Assembly: GCF_900091585.1 (NCBI RefSeq) | Contig: NZ_FMHT01000003.1 | Span: forward strand, 4,145,501-4,209,500 | Source: Micromonospora nigra | GTDB lineage: Bacteria > Actinomycetota > Actinomycetes > Mycobacteriales > Micromonosporaceae | DNA length: 64,000 nucleotides | Reading direction: 5' to 3' | In this document: one piece after another, positions 1-9,301 of the stretch | Numbering within the stretch: the first letter of the stretch is position 1 | Layout: every line of letters starts with the position of its first letter | The notes under the pieces: generated by a model | Told to the model about the DNA's origin: nothing | The model's database searches: none | The model's input: the letters and a program-made list of their open reading frames with translations, nothing else | Made by a program: the position numbers and the translations under genes

Positions 1-1602
1 TCGGTGGAGAACTCCGAGATCATCTCGCAGTTGCTGCGCCGCCGGGGCATCCCTCACTCGGTGCTGAACGCCAAGTTCCACGCCCGGGAGGCCGAGATCG
101 TCGCCCAGGCCGGGCGCAAGGGTGCGGTCACCGTCGCCACGAACATGGCCGGCCGGGGCACCGACATCCTGCTCGGCGGCAACCCCGAGTACCTCGCCGC
201 GAACGAGCTGCGTCAGCGCGGCCTCGATCCGCTGGAGAACGAGGAGGAGTACGCCAAGGCGATGGAGGAGGTCCTGCCGAAGTGGAAGCAGGCCTGCGAC
301 GCCGAGGCGGAGGAGGTCGGTGCCGCCGGCGGCCTGTACGTGCTGGGCACCGAGCGGCACGAGTCGCGCCGCATCGACAACCAGCTGCGCGGCCGGTCCG
401 GCCGGCAGGGTGACCCGGGTGAGTCCCGCTTCTACCTGTCGCTGCAGGACGAACTGATGAAGCGGTTCCGCTCCGGGGCGGTCGAGGCGGTCATGGAGCG
501 CTTCAACATCCCGGAGGACGTGCCCATCGAGTCGAAGATGGTCACTCGCCAGATCAAGAGCGCGCAGGCCCAGATCGAGGGCCAGAACGCCGAGATCCGG
601 AAGAACGTCCTGAAGTACGACGAGGTCATGAACAAGCAGCGCCAGGTGATCTACGCCGAGCGGCTGCGCGTGCTCAACGGGGAGGACCTCTCCGACCAGG
701 TGCGCAACATGATCGACGACGTGATCGGGGCGTACGTGGTCGGTGCGACGTCCGAGGGCTACGCCGAGGACTGGGACCTGGAGCAGCTCTTCACCAGCCT
801 CAAGCAGCTCTATCCGGTGGGTGTCACCATCGAGGAACTGGAGGAGGAGGCGGGCGGCGCCCGCAGCGCCATCGACGCCGACTTCCTCCTGGCCCGCCTC
901 CGGGAAGACGCGCACGCCGCGTACGGCCGGCGCGAGGAGCAGCTCGGTGAGGAGGGCACCCGCCAGTTGGAGCGGATGGTCCTGCTCCAGGTGATCGACC
1001 GCAAGTGGCGTGAGCACCTCTACGAGATGGACTACCTCCAGGAGGGCATCAGCCTGCGGGCGTACGCCCAGCGCGACCCGGTGGTGGAATACCAGCGCGA
1101 GGGCTTCGACATGTTCGCCACCATGATGGACGGCATCAAGGAGGAGACGGTCGGCTTCCTCTACAACCTCGAGGTGCAGGTCAACGAGCCGGAGCCCGAG
1201 GCCGAGGAGGTCGCCCTGCTCGACAAGCCGGTGGAGATCCGGGCCAAGGGCCTGGGCCGCGCGCCGCAGCAGCAGGGGCTCCAGTACTCGGCGCCGACCA
1301 TCGACGGCGAGGCCGGTTCCGGTGCGGTCGCCGTGGAGCGGCCCGAGGAGCAGGCCCCGGCGCTGGGCATCGGCGGGCCCGCCCCGGCCGGTCGGGGCGG
1401 TGCCCCGGCCAACGGGCGTGCCTCGTCACCGCGCCGGCCCTCGCCCGGCGTTGGCGGCCAGGCCGCCGCGGCGGGCTCGGTCCGACGCACCGCGCCCGGC
1501 CAGGCAGCCTCCGGCAGCGGCCCGTCGCGCAACGCACCCTGCCCGTGTGGCTCCGGCCGCAAGTACAAGCGTTGCCACGGCGCTGCGGGCGGCGGCGCCT
1601 GA
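1..1602 (+). CDS. secA: Protein translocase ATPase SecA, C-terminal part (5' end outside window)
   Basis: SecA is the ATP-driven motor of the Sec pathway; it pushes unfolded preproteins through SecYEG at the cytoplasmic membrane. Only about 533 C-terminal residues are visible, and the frame is open at base 1. The second nucleotide-binding fold is recognisable from [14 protein letters not shown] followed by the helicase-type [17 protein letters not shown], then the helical scaffold and wing region. A long Gly/Pro/Ala-rich linker (about residues 410-500) leads to the zinc-binding SEC-C motif [14 protein letters not shown] just before the stop. That tail binds SecB or ribosomes in other bacteria. 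It is a SecA1-type protein. A strong hairpin follows the stop. Family assignment is certain; the missing start is due only to the window edge. Confidence 0.98.
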   Translation, partial: SVENSEIISQLLRRRGIPHSVLNAKFHAREAEIVAQAGRKGAVTVATNMAGRGTDILLGGNPEYLAANELRQRGLDPLENEEEYAKAMEEVLPKWKQACDAEAEEVGAAGGLYVLGTERHESRRIDNQLRGRSGRQGDPGESRFYLSLQDELMKRFRSGAVEAVMERFNIPEDVPIESKMVTRQIKSAQAQIEGQNAEIRKNVLKYDEVMNKQRQVIYAERLRVLNGEDLSDQVRNMIDDVIGAYVVGATSEGYAEDWDLEQLFTSLKQLYPVGVTIEELEEEAGGARSAIDADFLLARLREDAHAAYGRREEQLGEEGTRQLERMVLLQVIDRKWREHLYEMDYLQEGISLRAYAQRDPVVEYQREGFDMFATMMDGIKEETVGFLYNLEVQVNEPEPEAEEVALLDKPVEIRAKGLGRAPQQQGLQYSAPTIDGEAGSGAVAVERPEEQAPALGIGGPAPAGRGGAPANGRASSPRRPSPGVGGQAAAAGSVRRTAPGQAASGSGPSRNAPCPCGSGRKYKRCHGAAGGGA

Positions 1603-1631
1603 GTCTCGCTCGCCCGGTCTGACCGGGCCAG

Positions 1632-1680
1632 CCAACGGTCGAGCCGCGCACCCCGACGGGGTGCGCGGCTCGACCGTTGG
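1632..1680 (+). terminator. Perfect 23-bp stem-loop after secA
   Basis: The arms 1632-1654 and 1658-1680 are exact reverse complements around a 3-nt loop (GAC). No T-run follows, which is usual for actinobacterial terminators. It lies 29 nt after the secA stop. The next gene is convergent and ends at 1894, so the hairpin may serve secA alone. Bases 1681-1893 hold no gene that I can support. Confidence 0.85.
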
Positions 1681-1893
1681 TGCGCACAGTGCCGGCCGCA
1701 CCCGCGCACCGGAGGGTGTGGTTGACGCACGTCCTTGCGAGCTGGGTGGTGTGAACGGAGGGGCGGGTTGGGCGGTCCAGTTGCGGCACCCTGCGGCATT
1801 CCCGGCACCAGATAGCCCCATCTGCCGCGAACCGTGTCCTAACCCGCGACCGGTGGGGAGTCAGGGGCCACAGGAATCGTGGGCCTGTCGCCG

Positions 1894-2478
1894 TCAGAGC
1901 ACCTGGAGGGCGGTGCAGAGCCAGGTGCCCCGCCGCTGCTCCAGCCGCAGCGCCACCGCCCAGGTGAGACCGGCGGGGCCGGCGAGCACGGCGGCGGCCT
2001 CGACAGCCCTGGCGTGCGGTTCGCACACCCGTAGCCGCCGCAGGTGTACGCCGGGCCGGGTCGAGCGGCGTCGGGGGGCGCCCACGCGGCTGGTGGCTCG
2101 GGCGAGTTCGGCCAGCAGGTCGGCGGCCCGGGTGGGGTCGAGCAGGGGCCGTAGCTGCCCCGGCGGGCGGTAGCCGTTCAGCACCTCCAGCCAGGTGGCG
2201 ACGAAGCGGTGCGCCACCCGCGTCGTGGTGGGCGTGGCCGTGGTCAGCGCGTCGGGCGGCAGCCTGGTCGGTTGGCCGGGGCGGCGGGGCAACGGCGCGG
2301 CCCGGTGCCGGCGGTCCGGTGGCCGGTCGTGGCGTTGACCGGCGAACAGGTCGAGGGCGAGTTGGGCGTGGCCGGGCCAGTTCGAAGGATCCTCGTCGGT
2401 GCAGGGCGGCTCGCAGGACGGGGCCGGACGGATCCGCACGGGCGGCCGGCTCGGCCCGGGACGTCGGGGGTCGGACAT
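1894..2478 (-). CDS. Rv3235-family protein (DUF6459-like)
   Basis: This 194-aa protein has a basic, proline-rich N-terminal half and a conserved C-terminal domain. The domain contains AHRFVATWLEVLNGYRPPGQ, then LLDPTRAADLLAELARA and RRLRVCEPHARAVEAAAVL, a pattern I associate with the Rv3235/DUF6459 family that sits next to secA in many actinobacteria. No catalytic motif, signal peptide or membrane segment is visible, and the function of the family is unknown. It is convergent with secA and lies downstream of the small HTH gene on the same strand. A promoter in the 91-nt gap (2530-2559) suggests it can be transcribed alone. Confidence 0.75.
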   Translation of the reverse strand: MSDPRRPGPSRPPVRIRPAPSCEPPCTDEDPSNWPGHAQLALDLFAGQRHDRPPDRRHRAAPLPRRPGQPTRLPPDALTTATPTTTRVAHRFVATWLEVLNGYRPPGQLRPLLDPTRAADLLAELARATSRVGAPRRRSTRPGVHLRRLRVCEPHARAVEAAAVLAGPAGLTWAVALRLEQRRGTWLCTALQVL

Positions 2479-2529
2479 CTGAGGTCCCCTCGATCTTGTG
2501 TTTGCCTACGTTTGCCTTCGACAGTCTCG

Positions 2530-2559
2530 ATTCTCCGGCATGGCAGAGCCGATGGTCAA
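2530..2559 (-). promoter_or_regulatory. Sigma70-type promoter for the Rv3235-like gene
   Basis: On the minus strand TTGACC (2559-2554) and GAGAAT (2535-2530) are separated by 18 nt. An AGGGGA Shine-Dalgarno-like run precedes the ATG at 2478. This is inferred from match quality and position only. Confidence 0.5.
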
Positions 2560-2569
2560 TACACGCGGA

Positions 2570-2797
2570 TCACTCGGGCTCACGGTCGGTGAGCGGGTTG
2601 CCGCGTACCCACTCGGCGGTCTCCGCGTACTTGTGCTGGATGTACTCCTCCAGCCGTGTGCGCTCCACGCGCCACTGACCGCGCCCACCGATCTTGATGG
2701 CGGGCAGTTCGCCGCTGCGGACCATGTGGTAGACCTGCGAATCCGACACGTTGAGCTCCGCCGCCACGTCGGACAGCAGCAGGAACCTCGGCTCCAC
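2570..2797 (-). CDS. Excisionase/BldC-type helix-turn-helix DNA-binding protein
   Basis: A 75-aa protein that is almost entirely a MerR-like winged HTH: LLSDVAAELNVSDSQVYHMV (first helices and recognition helix) followed by RSGELPAIKIGGRGQWRVER (wing), then a short acidic tail. Proteins of this size and shape act as small DNA-binding regulators such as BldC or as recombination directionality factors. No integrase lies nearby, so a regulator is likelier. I chose GTG at 2797 because GGGGAG sits 6 nt upstream; the frame stays open for about 220 more codons, but that stretch is antisense to DUF6912 coding sequence. It is divergent from the DUF6912 gene. Confidence 0.8.
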   Translation of the reverse strand: MEPRFLLLSDVAAELNVSDSQVYHMVRSGELPAIKIGGRGQWRVERTRLEEYIQHKYAETAEWVRGNPLTDREPE

Positions 2798-3016
2798 GGA
2801 GACTCCCCACGTTGACGTCGTTTGGTTCAGTTTGCCACCGACAGCCCGCACGGCCCAGTCCCGGCGAGGTGCGGGTGAGCGGCCGGAAGCCGGACCCACG
2901 GCGGGGGAACTTCCGCCAGGGTCGGTGCGGGGTGTATGACGGTCGGGGCGTACGGCATGATCGGCGCCCGGACCGGCGACGCGGCCGGCGGAGGAGCGAC
3001 AGCGGGGAGACGACCG

Positions 3017-3526
3017 GTGACCGACGAGCGGGTCCGGGTGTACGTGCCGGCGACCGTCCCGATGCTGGCCCGGCTGCGCGAGCACGGCCTCGCCGCCGCC
3101 GAGGCACACGCCGTGACGCCCGGGCTGCGGGAGTGGTACGCCGAGGGCGACGAGGAGGAACTGGAGTACGTGGCCTTCACCCGGGCCGCGCAGGACGCCC
3201 TGCAACTGCTGCGGCACGACCCCGCCGCGCCCCGCCGCCGGGTGGTGGTCTCGGCCGACCTGCCCGCCTCGGCGCTCGGGCGGGGCGACGGCGAGCTGGG
3301 ATCCAGCGTGCTGGACCTGGCGGGGCCGGTGCCGGCGGCTGCCGTGGCGGCGATCCACGTCGACGGTGCCGACGCCGTGGCCGACGTGGGCGCGGCGGTC
3401 GACGTGGTGCTGGAGGCGGTGGCGGGCGACGCCGACGCCCAGTTCACGGTCGACGGCGTCGAGGACCACGAGCTTGAGTGGTACGACCCCTCAGAGTTGA
3501 ACGAGGTCCTGCGCGCCCTGTCCTGA
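3017..3526 (+). CDS. DUF6912 family protein
   Basis: The 169-aa product starts [20 protein letters not shown] and continues with [20 protein letters not shown], the pattern of the actinobacterial DUF6912 family. No enzyme motif, membrane segment or signal is visible and no function is known. The GTG at 3017 is preceded by GGGGAG at 3004-3009 (7-nt spacing), which favours it over an in-frame ATG 81 nt upstream. The gene is divergent from the small HTH gene. Its stop codon lies inside a 31-bp tandem duplication that also covers the end of the convergent membrane-protein gene. Confidence 0.75.
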   Translation: MTDERVRVYVPATVPMLARLREHGLAAAEAHAVTPGLREWYAEGDEEELEYVAFTRAAQDALQLLRHDPAAPRRRVVVSADLPASALGRGDGELGSSVLDLAGPVPAAAVAAIHVDGADAVADVGAAVDVVLEAVAGDADAQFTVDGVEDHELEWYDPSELNEVLRALS

Positions 3527-3581
3527 GGCGGCCCTGGCGGGCTACTCCTCGTCCTGAGGCGGCCCTGGCGGGCTACTCCTC
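3520..3581. repeat. 31-bp direct tandem duplication between convergent gene ends
   Basis: Bases 3520-3550 and 3551-3581 are identical, and the next three bases (GTC) match the start of a third copy. The unit contains both the TGA of the DUF6912 gene and the CTA (TAG on the minus strand) of the membrane-protein gene, so each gene has a second copy of its neighbour's terminal codons. It looks like a recent replication-slippage event. Confidence 0.9.
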
Positions 3582-4559
3582 GTCGTCGGCCGGGGCCGGG
3601 CCGAGGGTCCGGCCGAAGGCGACCAGGGTGGTCAGCGCGCCGACGAACAGCACCCAGATGCCGTTGTCGACCCGCGAGGTGCCCAGCGACGTCTGGGCCA
3701 CGGCGTCGGCTTCGCTCAGCGCGCTGGCCAGGTCGAGCAGGGAGCGCCCGCCGACCCGGATGATCACCTCGGCGAGCAGCAGCAGCAGGCCCGTGCCCGC
3801 CCCGGCGAACAGGTACGCGGGCCAACGTGGCGCGGCCGCGGCCGGGTCACGTCGCTGTGCCCGGCGGCTGGCCCAGGTCAGGTAGCCGAAGGCCAGCAGA
3901 CCCGCCACCAGGCCGGCCAGCAGCGACTCCGTCCGCGACACCCACTTCGCCGCGCCGACCAGGGCCTCCTGGGTGCCCCCGTCGCCGCCGAACAGGTCGA
4001 ACAGCGGGTCGCGGGCCCGGCTGAACGCCACCACGAAGAGCAGCGCACCCAGGGCCGCGGCGACCACCGCGCCGACCACGGCACCGTCACGGGCTCCGGC
4101 GAGCGCACCGCCGATGACCGCCGCCGCGGCGGTGGTGCCGGCGATCACGTTGGTGGTGGCGTTGTCGGCGTAGGTCAGGTTGATCGCGATCGCGGTGACC
4201 AGCCCGACCACCATGCCGACGCCGATGGCCCCGACGAACCGGAGCGTGGCCCGGTCGCCGTACCGTCGGGTCAGCGGTTCCGCCCCGGCCAGGGCGAGGG
4301 CCGCCCCGGCGACCAGTGCCGCGGAGATCACACCGGGCAGGGCGAACGCGGAGAGACTGACGGCGGTGACGCCGGCGGCGGCCGACTGGATCGCCTCCCG
4401 GGTCGACCACAGCATGGCGGCCAGCCAGCCGCTCGCCAGCAGCGCGAGCAGGGGGGCGAGGGGGGCGGCCGGTGTCCCGGGCGCGGTGCCGGCGGCCGGC
4501 TCGTCGGTGTCCGGCTGGTCCGGCTCCGCGGCGGTCGAGCTGCCGGGCTGGTTGCTCAT
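3573..4559 (-). CDS. Polytopic membrane protein of unknown function
   Basis: The 328-aa protein has a roughly 40-residue Pro/Ala/Glu-rich cytoplasmic head, then about eight hydrophobic segments with small-residue-rich helices, for example LLALLASGWLAAMLW and VVGAVVAAALGALLFVVAF. It ends in an acidic tail (PAPADDEE). I see no transporter, enzyme or sensor motif. The ATG at 4559 follows GGGGAG (spacing about 4-5 nt), so I reject the 88-codon upstream extension that overlaps the region before pruA. It converges on the DUF6912 gene. The gene is real on codon bias and topology; its job cannot be read from the sequence. Confidence 0.75.
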   Translation of the reverse strand: MSNQPGSSTAAEPDQPDTDEPAAGTAPGTPAAPLAPLLALLASGWLAAMLWSTREAIQSAAAGVTAVSLSAFALPGVISAALVAGAALALAGAEPLTRRYGDRATLRFVGAIGVGMVVGLVTAIAINLTYADNATTNVIAGTTAAAAVIGGALAGARDGAVVGAVVAAALGALLFVVAFSRARDPLFDLFGGDGGTQEALVGAAKWVSRTESLLAGLVAGLLAFGYLTWASRRAQRRDPAAAAPRWPAYLFAGAGTGLLLLLAEVIIRVGGRSLLDLASALSEADAVAQTSLGTSRVDNGIWVLFVGALTTLVAFGRTLGPAPADDEE

Positions 4560-4791
4560 CGTCTCCCCTTCGCCAGCCACCCGGCCCCTGACCGGCCGGG
4601 ACGTTCCACGGCAACCCAGCGTACGCGCCCGCCGACCCCCACCCCCGAACCCTCGCCCACCTGTCTTCCTTCGGCTCGTCGATGCCTGCGGGTAAGGATC
4701 TGTGCCCGAAGCGGACGGAAACCTCGCGATCGACGGTGTGGCGGCCGGCGGGGCGTGCTGCCGGTGCGGGCGTCGTGGGAGAATCGTGCGG

Positions 4792-4812
4792 GGTCCCGCC
4801 GTGGGCGGGACC
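4792..4812 (+). promoter_or_regulatory. Leader hairpin upstream of pruA
   Basis: A perfect 9-bp stem (GGTCCCGCC / GGCGGGACC) with a GTG loop lies 38 nt before the pruA start, just after a possible -10 (GAGAAT, about 4779). It could be a 5'UTR structure or a stop for upstream transcription. Nothing else in 4560-4849 is recognisable. Confidence 0.35.
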
Positions 4813-4849
4813 GGTTTCGCCACCGCTGTCGAGATCGCCAGGAGCCTTG

Positions 4850-6478
4850 ATGGACGCCGTGTTCTCCGTACCCGAGCCGCGCAACGAGCCGGTCCGCACC
4901 TACGAGCCCGGCAGCGTCGACCGGGAACGGCTCCAGCGGCGGCTCGCCGAACTGGCCGCCGAGCGGATCGAGCTGCCGATGACCATCGCCGGCGAGCAGC
5001 GGATGGCCGGCGGCGACCCGATCGACGTGGTCCAGCCGCACAAGCACGCGCACGTGCTCGGCGTCACCGGGCACGCCACCCACGACGACGCCCGCGCCGC
5101 CGTCCGGGCGGCGGGGGCCGCCGCCCCGATGTGGCGGGGCCTGCCGTTCGAGGAGCGGGCCGCGATCTTCCTGCGCGCCGCCGAACTGCTCGCCGGCCCG
5201 TGGCGCGACACCCTGAACGCCGCGACGATGCTGGGGCAGTCCAAGACCGTCGTCCAGGCGGAGATCGACTCGGCCTGCGAGTTCATCGACTTCCTGCGGT
5301 TCAACGTGCACTTCGCGCGCGAGCTGCTGGCCGAGCAGCCGATGTCGTCGCCCGGCGTGTGGAACAGGTTCGACCACCGGCCGCTGGAGGGCTTCGTCTA
5401 CGCGGTCACCCCGTTCAACTTCACCGCCATCGCCGGCAACCTGCCCTCGGCGCCGGCCCTGCTCGGCAACACGGTGGTGTGGAAGCCCGGCCCGACCCAG
5501 CAGTTCGCGGCGCACTTCACCATGCGGCTGTTCGAGGCGGCCGGCCTGCCGCCCGGCGTGATCAACATGGTCACCGGCCGGGGCGAGGAGGTCTCCGACG
5601 TGGTGCTGGCCGACCCCGACCTGGCCGGCATCCACTTCACCGGCTCCACCAAGGTCTTCCAGCAGCTGTGGCGCACGGTCGGCGACAACATCGCCCGCTA
5701 CCGTGGCTACCCGCGCCTGGTCGGCGAGACCGGCGGCAAGGACTTCGTGGTCGCGCACCCCAGCGCTGACGTGGACGCCCTGCACACGGCGCTGATCCGG
5801 GGCGCCTACGAATACCAGGGCCAGAAGTGCTCGGCGGCCTCCCGCGCGTACGTGCCGCGCTCCCTCTGGGAGAGCGGTCTGCGTGACCGGCTGGCCGCCA
5901 CCGCCGACTCGCTGACCTACGGCGACGTCACCGACTTCCGCAACTTCGGTGGTGCGGTGATCGACGACAGGGCCTTCTCCCGGCACACCGCCGCCCTGGA
6001 GCTGATCTCCGGTGACGACACGTGCCGGATCCTCGCCGGCGGCACCGCCGACGACTCCGTGGGCTGGTTCGTGCGGCCCACCCTGTTCGAGTGCACCGAC
6101 CCGGCGCACGAGACGTTCACCACCGAGTACTTCGGGCCGATCCTCGGGGTGCACGTCTTCGACGACACCCGCTTCGACGAGGTCGTCACGCAGGCCGAGG
6201 CGATCGCCCCGTACGCCCTCACCGGGTCCATCTTCGCGACCGACCGTACGGTGGTCGACGCGGTGGCCGAGCGGATGCGGTACGCGGCGGGCAACTTCTA
6301 CATCAACGACAAGCCCACCGGGGCGGTGGTCGGGCAGCAGCCGTTCGGAGGCGCCCGCGCCAGCGGCACCAACGACAAGGCCGGGTCCTGGCACAACCTG
6401 GTCCGCTGGATGTCGCCCCGGACCATCAAGGAGACCTTCGTCCCACCGACCGACCACACGTACCCCCACATGGGCTGA
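4850..6478 (+). CDS. pruA: L-glutamate gamma-semialdehyde (1-pyrroline-5-carboxylate) dehydrogenase
   Basis: This enzyme oxidises glutamate-5-semialdehyde to glutamate with NAD+, the second step of proline catabolism (and the end of arginine/ornithine use). The 542-aa length and fold fit the stand-alone PruA type. The catalytic cysteine is Cys327 in GQKCSAASRAYV and the general base is Glu293 in GETGGKD. NAD-binding PFNFTAIAGNLPSAP and VVWKPGPTQ are present. I chose ATG 4850 because AGGAG lies 5 nt upstream. No proline dehydrogenase gene adjoins it, so it is transcribed alone and ends at a 17-bp hairpin (6487-6523). Confidence in function is high. Confidence 0.95.
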   Translation: MDAVFSVPEPRNEPVRTYEPGSVDRERLQRRLAELAAERIELPMTIAGEQRMAGGDPIDVVQPHKHAHVLGVTGHATHDDARAAVRAAGAAAPMWRGLPFEERAAIFLRAAELLAGPWRDTLNAATMLGQSKTVVQAEIDSACEFIDFLRFNVHFARELLAEQPMSSPGVWNRFDHRPLEGFVYAVTPFNFTAIAGNLPSAPALLGNTVVWKPGPTQQFAAHFTMRLFEAAGLPPGVINMVTGRGEEVSDVVLADPDLAGIHFTGSTKVFQQLWRTVGDNIARYRGYPRLVGETGGKDFVVAHPSADVDALHTALIRGAYEYQGQKCSAASRAYVPRSLWESGLRDRLAATADSLTYGDVTDFRNFGGAVIDDRAFSRHTAALELISGDDTCRILAGGTADDSVGWFVRPTLFECTDPAHETFTTEYFGPILGVHVFDDTRFDEVVTQAEAIAPYALTGSIFATDRTVVDAVAERMRYAAGNFYINDKPTGAVVGQQPFGGARASGTNDKAGSWHNLVRWMSPRTIKETFVPPTDHTYPHMG

Positions 6479-6486
6479 ACCGGCGA

Positions 6487-6523
6487 CGGCCGTCGGTGGC
6501 GCACGATGCGTCACCGACGGCCG
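6487..6523 (+). terminator. 17-bp hairpin after pruA
   Basis: The stem has one G-U pair and a 3-nt loop, starting 8 nt after the pruA stop. No T-tract follows. Confidence 0.75.
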
Positions 6524-6636
6524 GGTCGGTCCCTTGCGGAACCGTCTCCCGCCGACAGTGCACATAGGAAACCCCAACGGGTGGCGAAACTGTGAAATCC
6601 TGGACGCCGCGTCGGCAAAGTGGCAGCGTAAGGGGC

Positions 6637-7152
6637 ATGGCGGAATCCGGAGTCAACCCCACGGCGGCAGCTCTGCTCGGGCTGCTCCACGAGGGCCCGA
6701 TGACAGGCGGCCAACTGATGGCCGCCGCCGAGCGCCGGCTGGCGCCGTACTGGTCGATGACCCGCAGTCAGGTCTACCGCGAGCTGCCGGTGCTGGCCGA
6801 GCGCGGGTTCGTCCGGATGGGCAAACCCGGCCCGCGATCCAGCCAGCCGTACGCCCTCACCGCCGCCGGCAAACGGACCTTCTCCCGCTGGCTCGCGGAG
6901 GACCCGGGGCGCGACACCATCCGCAACCCGATCGCGCTGCGCATCGCGTTCGGGTCCCTGCACTCGCCCAGTCAGCTCAAGAACCTCCAGGCGGCGGCCA
7001 ACGAATACCACACCGAGGCCCTGGCCCGGGTACGCGAACAGGTCAAGAACGCCAAGAAGGAGGGCGAGACCTACGACGCGTCCGCGCTGGAGTTCGCCGT
7101 GGCCTACCACAAGGCCGCCCTGTCCTGGCTCAAGAGCGCCCCGGTCGGCTGA
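6637..7152 (+). CDS. PadR family transcriptional regulator
   Basis: The 171-aa protein has an N-terminal winged HTH: AALLGLLHEGPMTGGQLMAA, then YWSMTRSQVYRELPVLAERGFV, and the wing QPYALTAAGKRTF. A helical C-terminal dimerisation segment (about residues 95-165) follows. PadR proteins repress their own and nearby genes in response to phenolics or drugs. ATG 6637 is preferred over GTG 6592 because homologues begin just before the HTH; the AGGGG run before it is very close (about 1-2 nt), so initiation may be weak or the start slightly different. Its target is not obvious: pruA lies upstream on the same strand with a terminator between them. Confidence 0.85.
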   Translation: MAESGVNPTAAALLGLLHEGPMTGGQLMAAAERRLAPYWSMTRSQVYRELPVLAERGFVRMGKPGPRSSQPYALTAAGKRTFSRWLAEDPGRDTIRNPIALRIAFGSLHSPSQLKNLQAAANEYHTEALARVREQVKNAKKEGETYDASALEFAVAYHKAALSWLKSAPVG

Positions 7153-7205
7153 TCGGGTGACGCCTCCGCCCCACCCGCCGCGACCACCCCGCCATGATCG
7201 ACGGC

Positions 7206-7298
7206 CGGGACTGCGGGGCTCGCAAGCTCACTCCTCTCCCGAGCGGGGTCGGTTTGGCTCGGGACTGCGGGGCTCGCAAGCTCACTCCTCCCCCGAGC
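7206..7298. repeat. 39-bp direct repeat, two copies 54 bp apart
   Basis: Bases 7206-7244 and 7260-7298 are identical except one position (T/C). The core reads GGACTGCGGGGCTCGCAAGC and continues CTCACTCCTC. It lies immediately before the prfB promoter. Its style suggests a dispersed intergenic repeat of this genus, which I remember but cannot verify here. Confidence 0.85.
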
Positions 7299-7300
7299 AG

Positions 7301-7306
7301 TACCCT
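7301..7306 (+). promoter_or_regulatory. -10 box of leaderless prfB promoter
   Basis: TACCCT ends 8 nt before GTG 7315, so transcription would begin at or just before the start codon. No Shine-Dalgarno sequence precedes the GTG, which fits a leaderless mRNA. Confidence 0.55.
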
Positions 7307-7314
7307 TGGCTGTC

Positions 7315-8436
7315 GTGACCGCTGCCGATTACGCCGAACAGCTCAAGGACCTCGACGCCACCCTGCGCAACATCGAGGCCGTGCTCGACCTCGACCGCCT
7401 GCGCGCGGACAAGGCACGGCTGGAGCAGGAGGCCTCCGCGCCCGACCTGTGGGACGACCAGGCGAAGGCGCAGCAGGTGACCTCCCAGCTGTCGTACGTC
7501 AACGGTGAGATCGACAAGCTGGGCAGCCTGCGTTCCCGGCTCGACGACGCCGGGGTGCTGCTGGAACTGGCCGAGGCGGAGTCCGACCCGGGGGTGCTCT
7601 CCGAGGTCGAGACGGAGATCACCGGGCTGGGCAAGGCCATCCAGGAGATGGAGGTCCGCACCCTGCTCTCCGGCGAGTACGACTCCCGGGAGGCGCTGGT
7701 CGCCATCCGGGCCGGCGCCGGTGGCGTGGACGCGGCGGACTTCGCCGAGATGCTGCTGCGGATGTACCTGCGCTGGGCGGAGCGGCACGGCTACCCGACC
7801 GAGGTCTACGAGACCTCGTACGCGGAGGAGGCCGGGCTGAAGTCGGCCACCTTCACGGTCAAGGTGCCGTACGCGTACGGCACGCTCAGCGTCGAGTCGG
7901 GCACCCACCGGCTGGTCCGGATCAGCCCCTTCGACAACCAGGGTCGCCGGCAGACCAGCTTCGCCGGCGTCGAGGTGCTGCCCGTCGTGGAGCAGACCGA
8001 CCACATCGACATCCCCGAGAACGAGATGCGCGTCGACGTCTACCGCTCCTCGGGCCCCGGCGGGCAGAGCGTCAACACCACCGACTCGGCGGTGCGGATC
8101 ACCCACGTCCCGACCGGCATCGTGGTGACCTGCCAGAACGAGAAGTCCCAGCTGCAGAACAAGGCCTCGGCGCTGCGCGTGCTCCAGGCCCGGCTGCTCG
8201 AACGCAAGCGGCAGGAGGAGCAGGCCAAGATGGCCGGGCTCAAGACCGACGCCGCCGGTTCCTGGGGTGACCAGATGCGTTCGTACGTGCTGCACCCGTA
8301 CCAGATGGTGAAGGATCTGCGCACGGAGCAGGAGACGGGCAATCCGAGTTCGGTCTTCGACGGCGACCTGGACCCGTTCATCGAGGCGGGCATCCGCTGG
8401 CGCAAGCAGCAGCAGCTCGCCGGCGACGGTGCGTGA
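7315..8436 (+). CDS. prfB: Peptide chain release factor 2
   Basis: RF2 reads UGA and UAA in the ribosomal A site and triggers peptidyl-tRNA hydrolysis. The 373-aa protein carries the tripeptide anticodon SPF (residues 204-206), which marks RF2 rather than RF1, and the universal GGQ (249-251) in [10 protein letters not shown]. The N-terminal coiled-coil domain covers about residues 1-110. The reading frame is continuous, with no internal UGA autoregulatory frameshift near codon 25 as in E. coli. I chose GTG 7315 ([10 protein letters not shown]) over the in-frame TTG at 7306 because of the leaderless -10 box. ftsE follows with its own promoter. Confidence 0.97.
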   Translation: MTAADYAEQLKDLDATLRNIEAVLDLDRLRADKARLEQEASAPDLWDDQAKAQQVTSQLSYVNGEIDKLGSLRSRLDDAGVLLELAEAESDPGVLSEVETEITGLGKAIQEMEVRTLLSGEYDSREALVAIRAGAGGVDAADFAEMLLRMYLRWAERHGYPTEVYETSYAEEAGLKSATFTVKVPYAYGTLSVESGTHRLVRISPFDNQGRRQTSFAGVEVLPVVEQTDHIDIPENEMRVDVYRSSGPGGQSVNTTDSAVRITHVPTGIVVTCQNEKSQLQNKASALRVLQARLLERKRQEEQAKMAGLKTDAAGSWGDQMRSYVLHPYQMVKDLRTEQETGNPSSVFDGDLDPFIEAGIRWRKQQQLAGDGA

Positions 8437-8518
8437 CGGGTCGTTGGCGGAGCGCGCCGTCGATCTCCAGGTGGCGGGCCGATCCGATGACTCGCGCCGC
8501 AACGGCGGGGCGTAGGAC

Positions 8519-8546
8519 TTGGCAGGTTGGTTACACCGCGTAGACT
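8519..8546 (+). promoter_or_regulatory. Promoter of ftsEX
   Basis: TTGGCA (8519-8524) and TAGACT (8541-8546) are 16 nt apart, and GTG 8555 of ftsE lies 8 nt after the -10 box. This predicts a leaderless ftsE transcript independent of prfB. Confidence 0.7.
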
Positions 8547-8554
8547 CACCACCC

Positions 8555-9235
8555 GTGATTCAGCTTGAGCAAGTGACGAAGACGTACCCGAAGGCGTCCC
8601 GGCCTTCGCTCGACAACGTGTCCGTCTCGATCGAGAAGGGCGAGTTCGTCTTCTTCATCGGTCCCTCCGGCTCCGGCAAGTCCACGATCATCAAGATGCT
8701 GCTGCACGAGGTCAGCCCCAACAAGGGGCGGGTCGTCGTGAACGGCAAGGACGTCACCTCGATGCGGTCCTGGAAGCGACCCCACTTCCGCCGCTCGATC
8801 GGCTGCGTCTTCCAGGACTTCCGGCTGCTGCCGAACCGCACCGCGTACGAGAACGTGGCGTTCGCCCTCGAAGTGATCGGCAAGACCAAGGCGGTCGCCC
8901 GCCGGGTCGTGCCGGAGGTGCTGGAGCTGGTCGGGCTCGGCGGCAAGGAGCACCGTTACCCGCACGAGCTCTCCGGTGGTGAGCAGCAGCGGGTCGCCGT
9001 CGCCCGGGCGTTCGTGAACCGTCCGCTGATCCTGCTCGCCGACGAGCCGACCGGAAACCTGGACCCGGACACGTCCATCGAGATCATGCGCCTGCTGGAC
9101 CGGATCAACCGCACCGGCACGACCGTCGTGATGGTCACGCACGACTCCAACATCGTGAACCAGATGCGCCGCCGGGTCATCGAGATCGAGAGTGGCCGGA
9201 TCGTGCGCGACCAGGCCCGCGGTGTCTACGGCTGA
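8555..9235 (+). CDS. ftsE: Cell division ATP-binding protein FtsE
   Basis: FtsE is the ABC ATPase that, with membrane partner FtsX, transmits a signal across the cytoplasmic membrane to activate peptidoglycan hydrolases during division. The 226-aa protein has Walker [10 protein letters not shown], signature [14 protein letters not shown], Walker [13 protein letters not shown] and the switch histidine in VTHD. GTG 8555 is used because the promoter's -10 box is 8 nt upstream and no ribosome site exists; the longer frame beginning at 8519 would include the promoter. ftsX follows after 66 nt with its own strong Shine-Dalgarno, and the two make one operon. Confidence 0.97.
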   Translation: MIQLEQVTKTYPKASRPSLDNVSVSIEKGEFVFFIGPSGSGKSTIIKMLLHEVSPNKGRVVVNGKDVTSMRSWKRPHFRRSIGCVFQDFRLLPNRTAYENVAFALEVIGKTKAVARRVVPEVLELVGLGGKEHRYPHELSGGEQQRVAVARAFVNRPLILLADEPTGNLDPDTSIEIMRLLDRINRTGTTVVMVTHDSNIVNQMRRRVIEIESGRIVRDQARGVYG

Positions 9236-9301
9236 CGCGGCCCACCCGCCGCCGAGATCTGACGACGAACACCTCACGCCGGAGAGCCGGAGGAAAACCC
9301 G

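Noticed and set aside
2798..3469. N-terminal extension of the small HTH protein to 299 aa
   Set aside because: The extension is antisense to the DUF6912 gene; the GTG at 2797 has a proper Shine-Dalgarno and gives the normal 75-aa size.
4556..6577. 673-codon minus-strand frame opposite pruA
   Set aside because: It is the GC-rich antisense shadow of pruA, with no domain, no ribosome site and shadow-type composition (His/Gly/Arg/Val rich).
7315..7420. Programmed +1 frameshift in prfB
   Set aside because: No in-frame UGA or CUUUGA-like site occurs in the first 40 codons; the frame is continuous.
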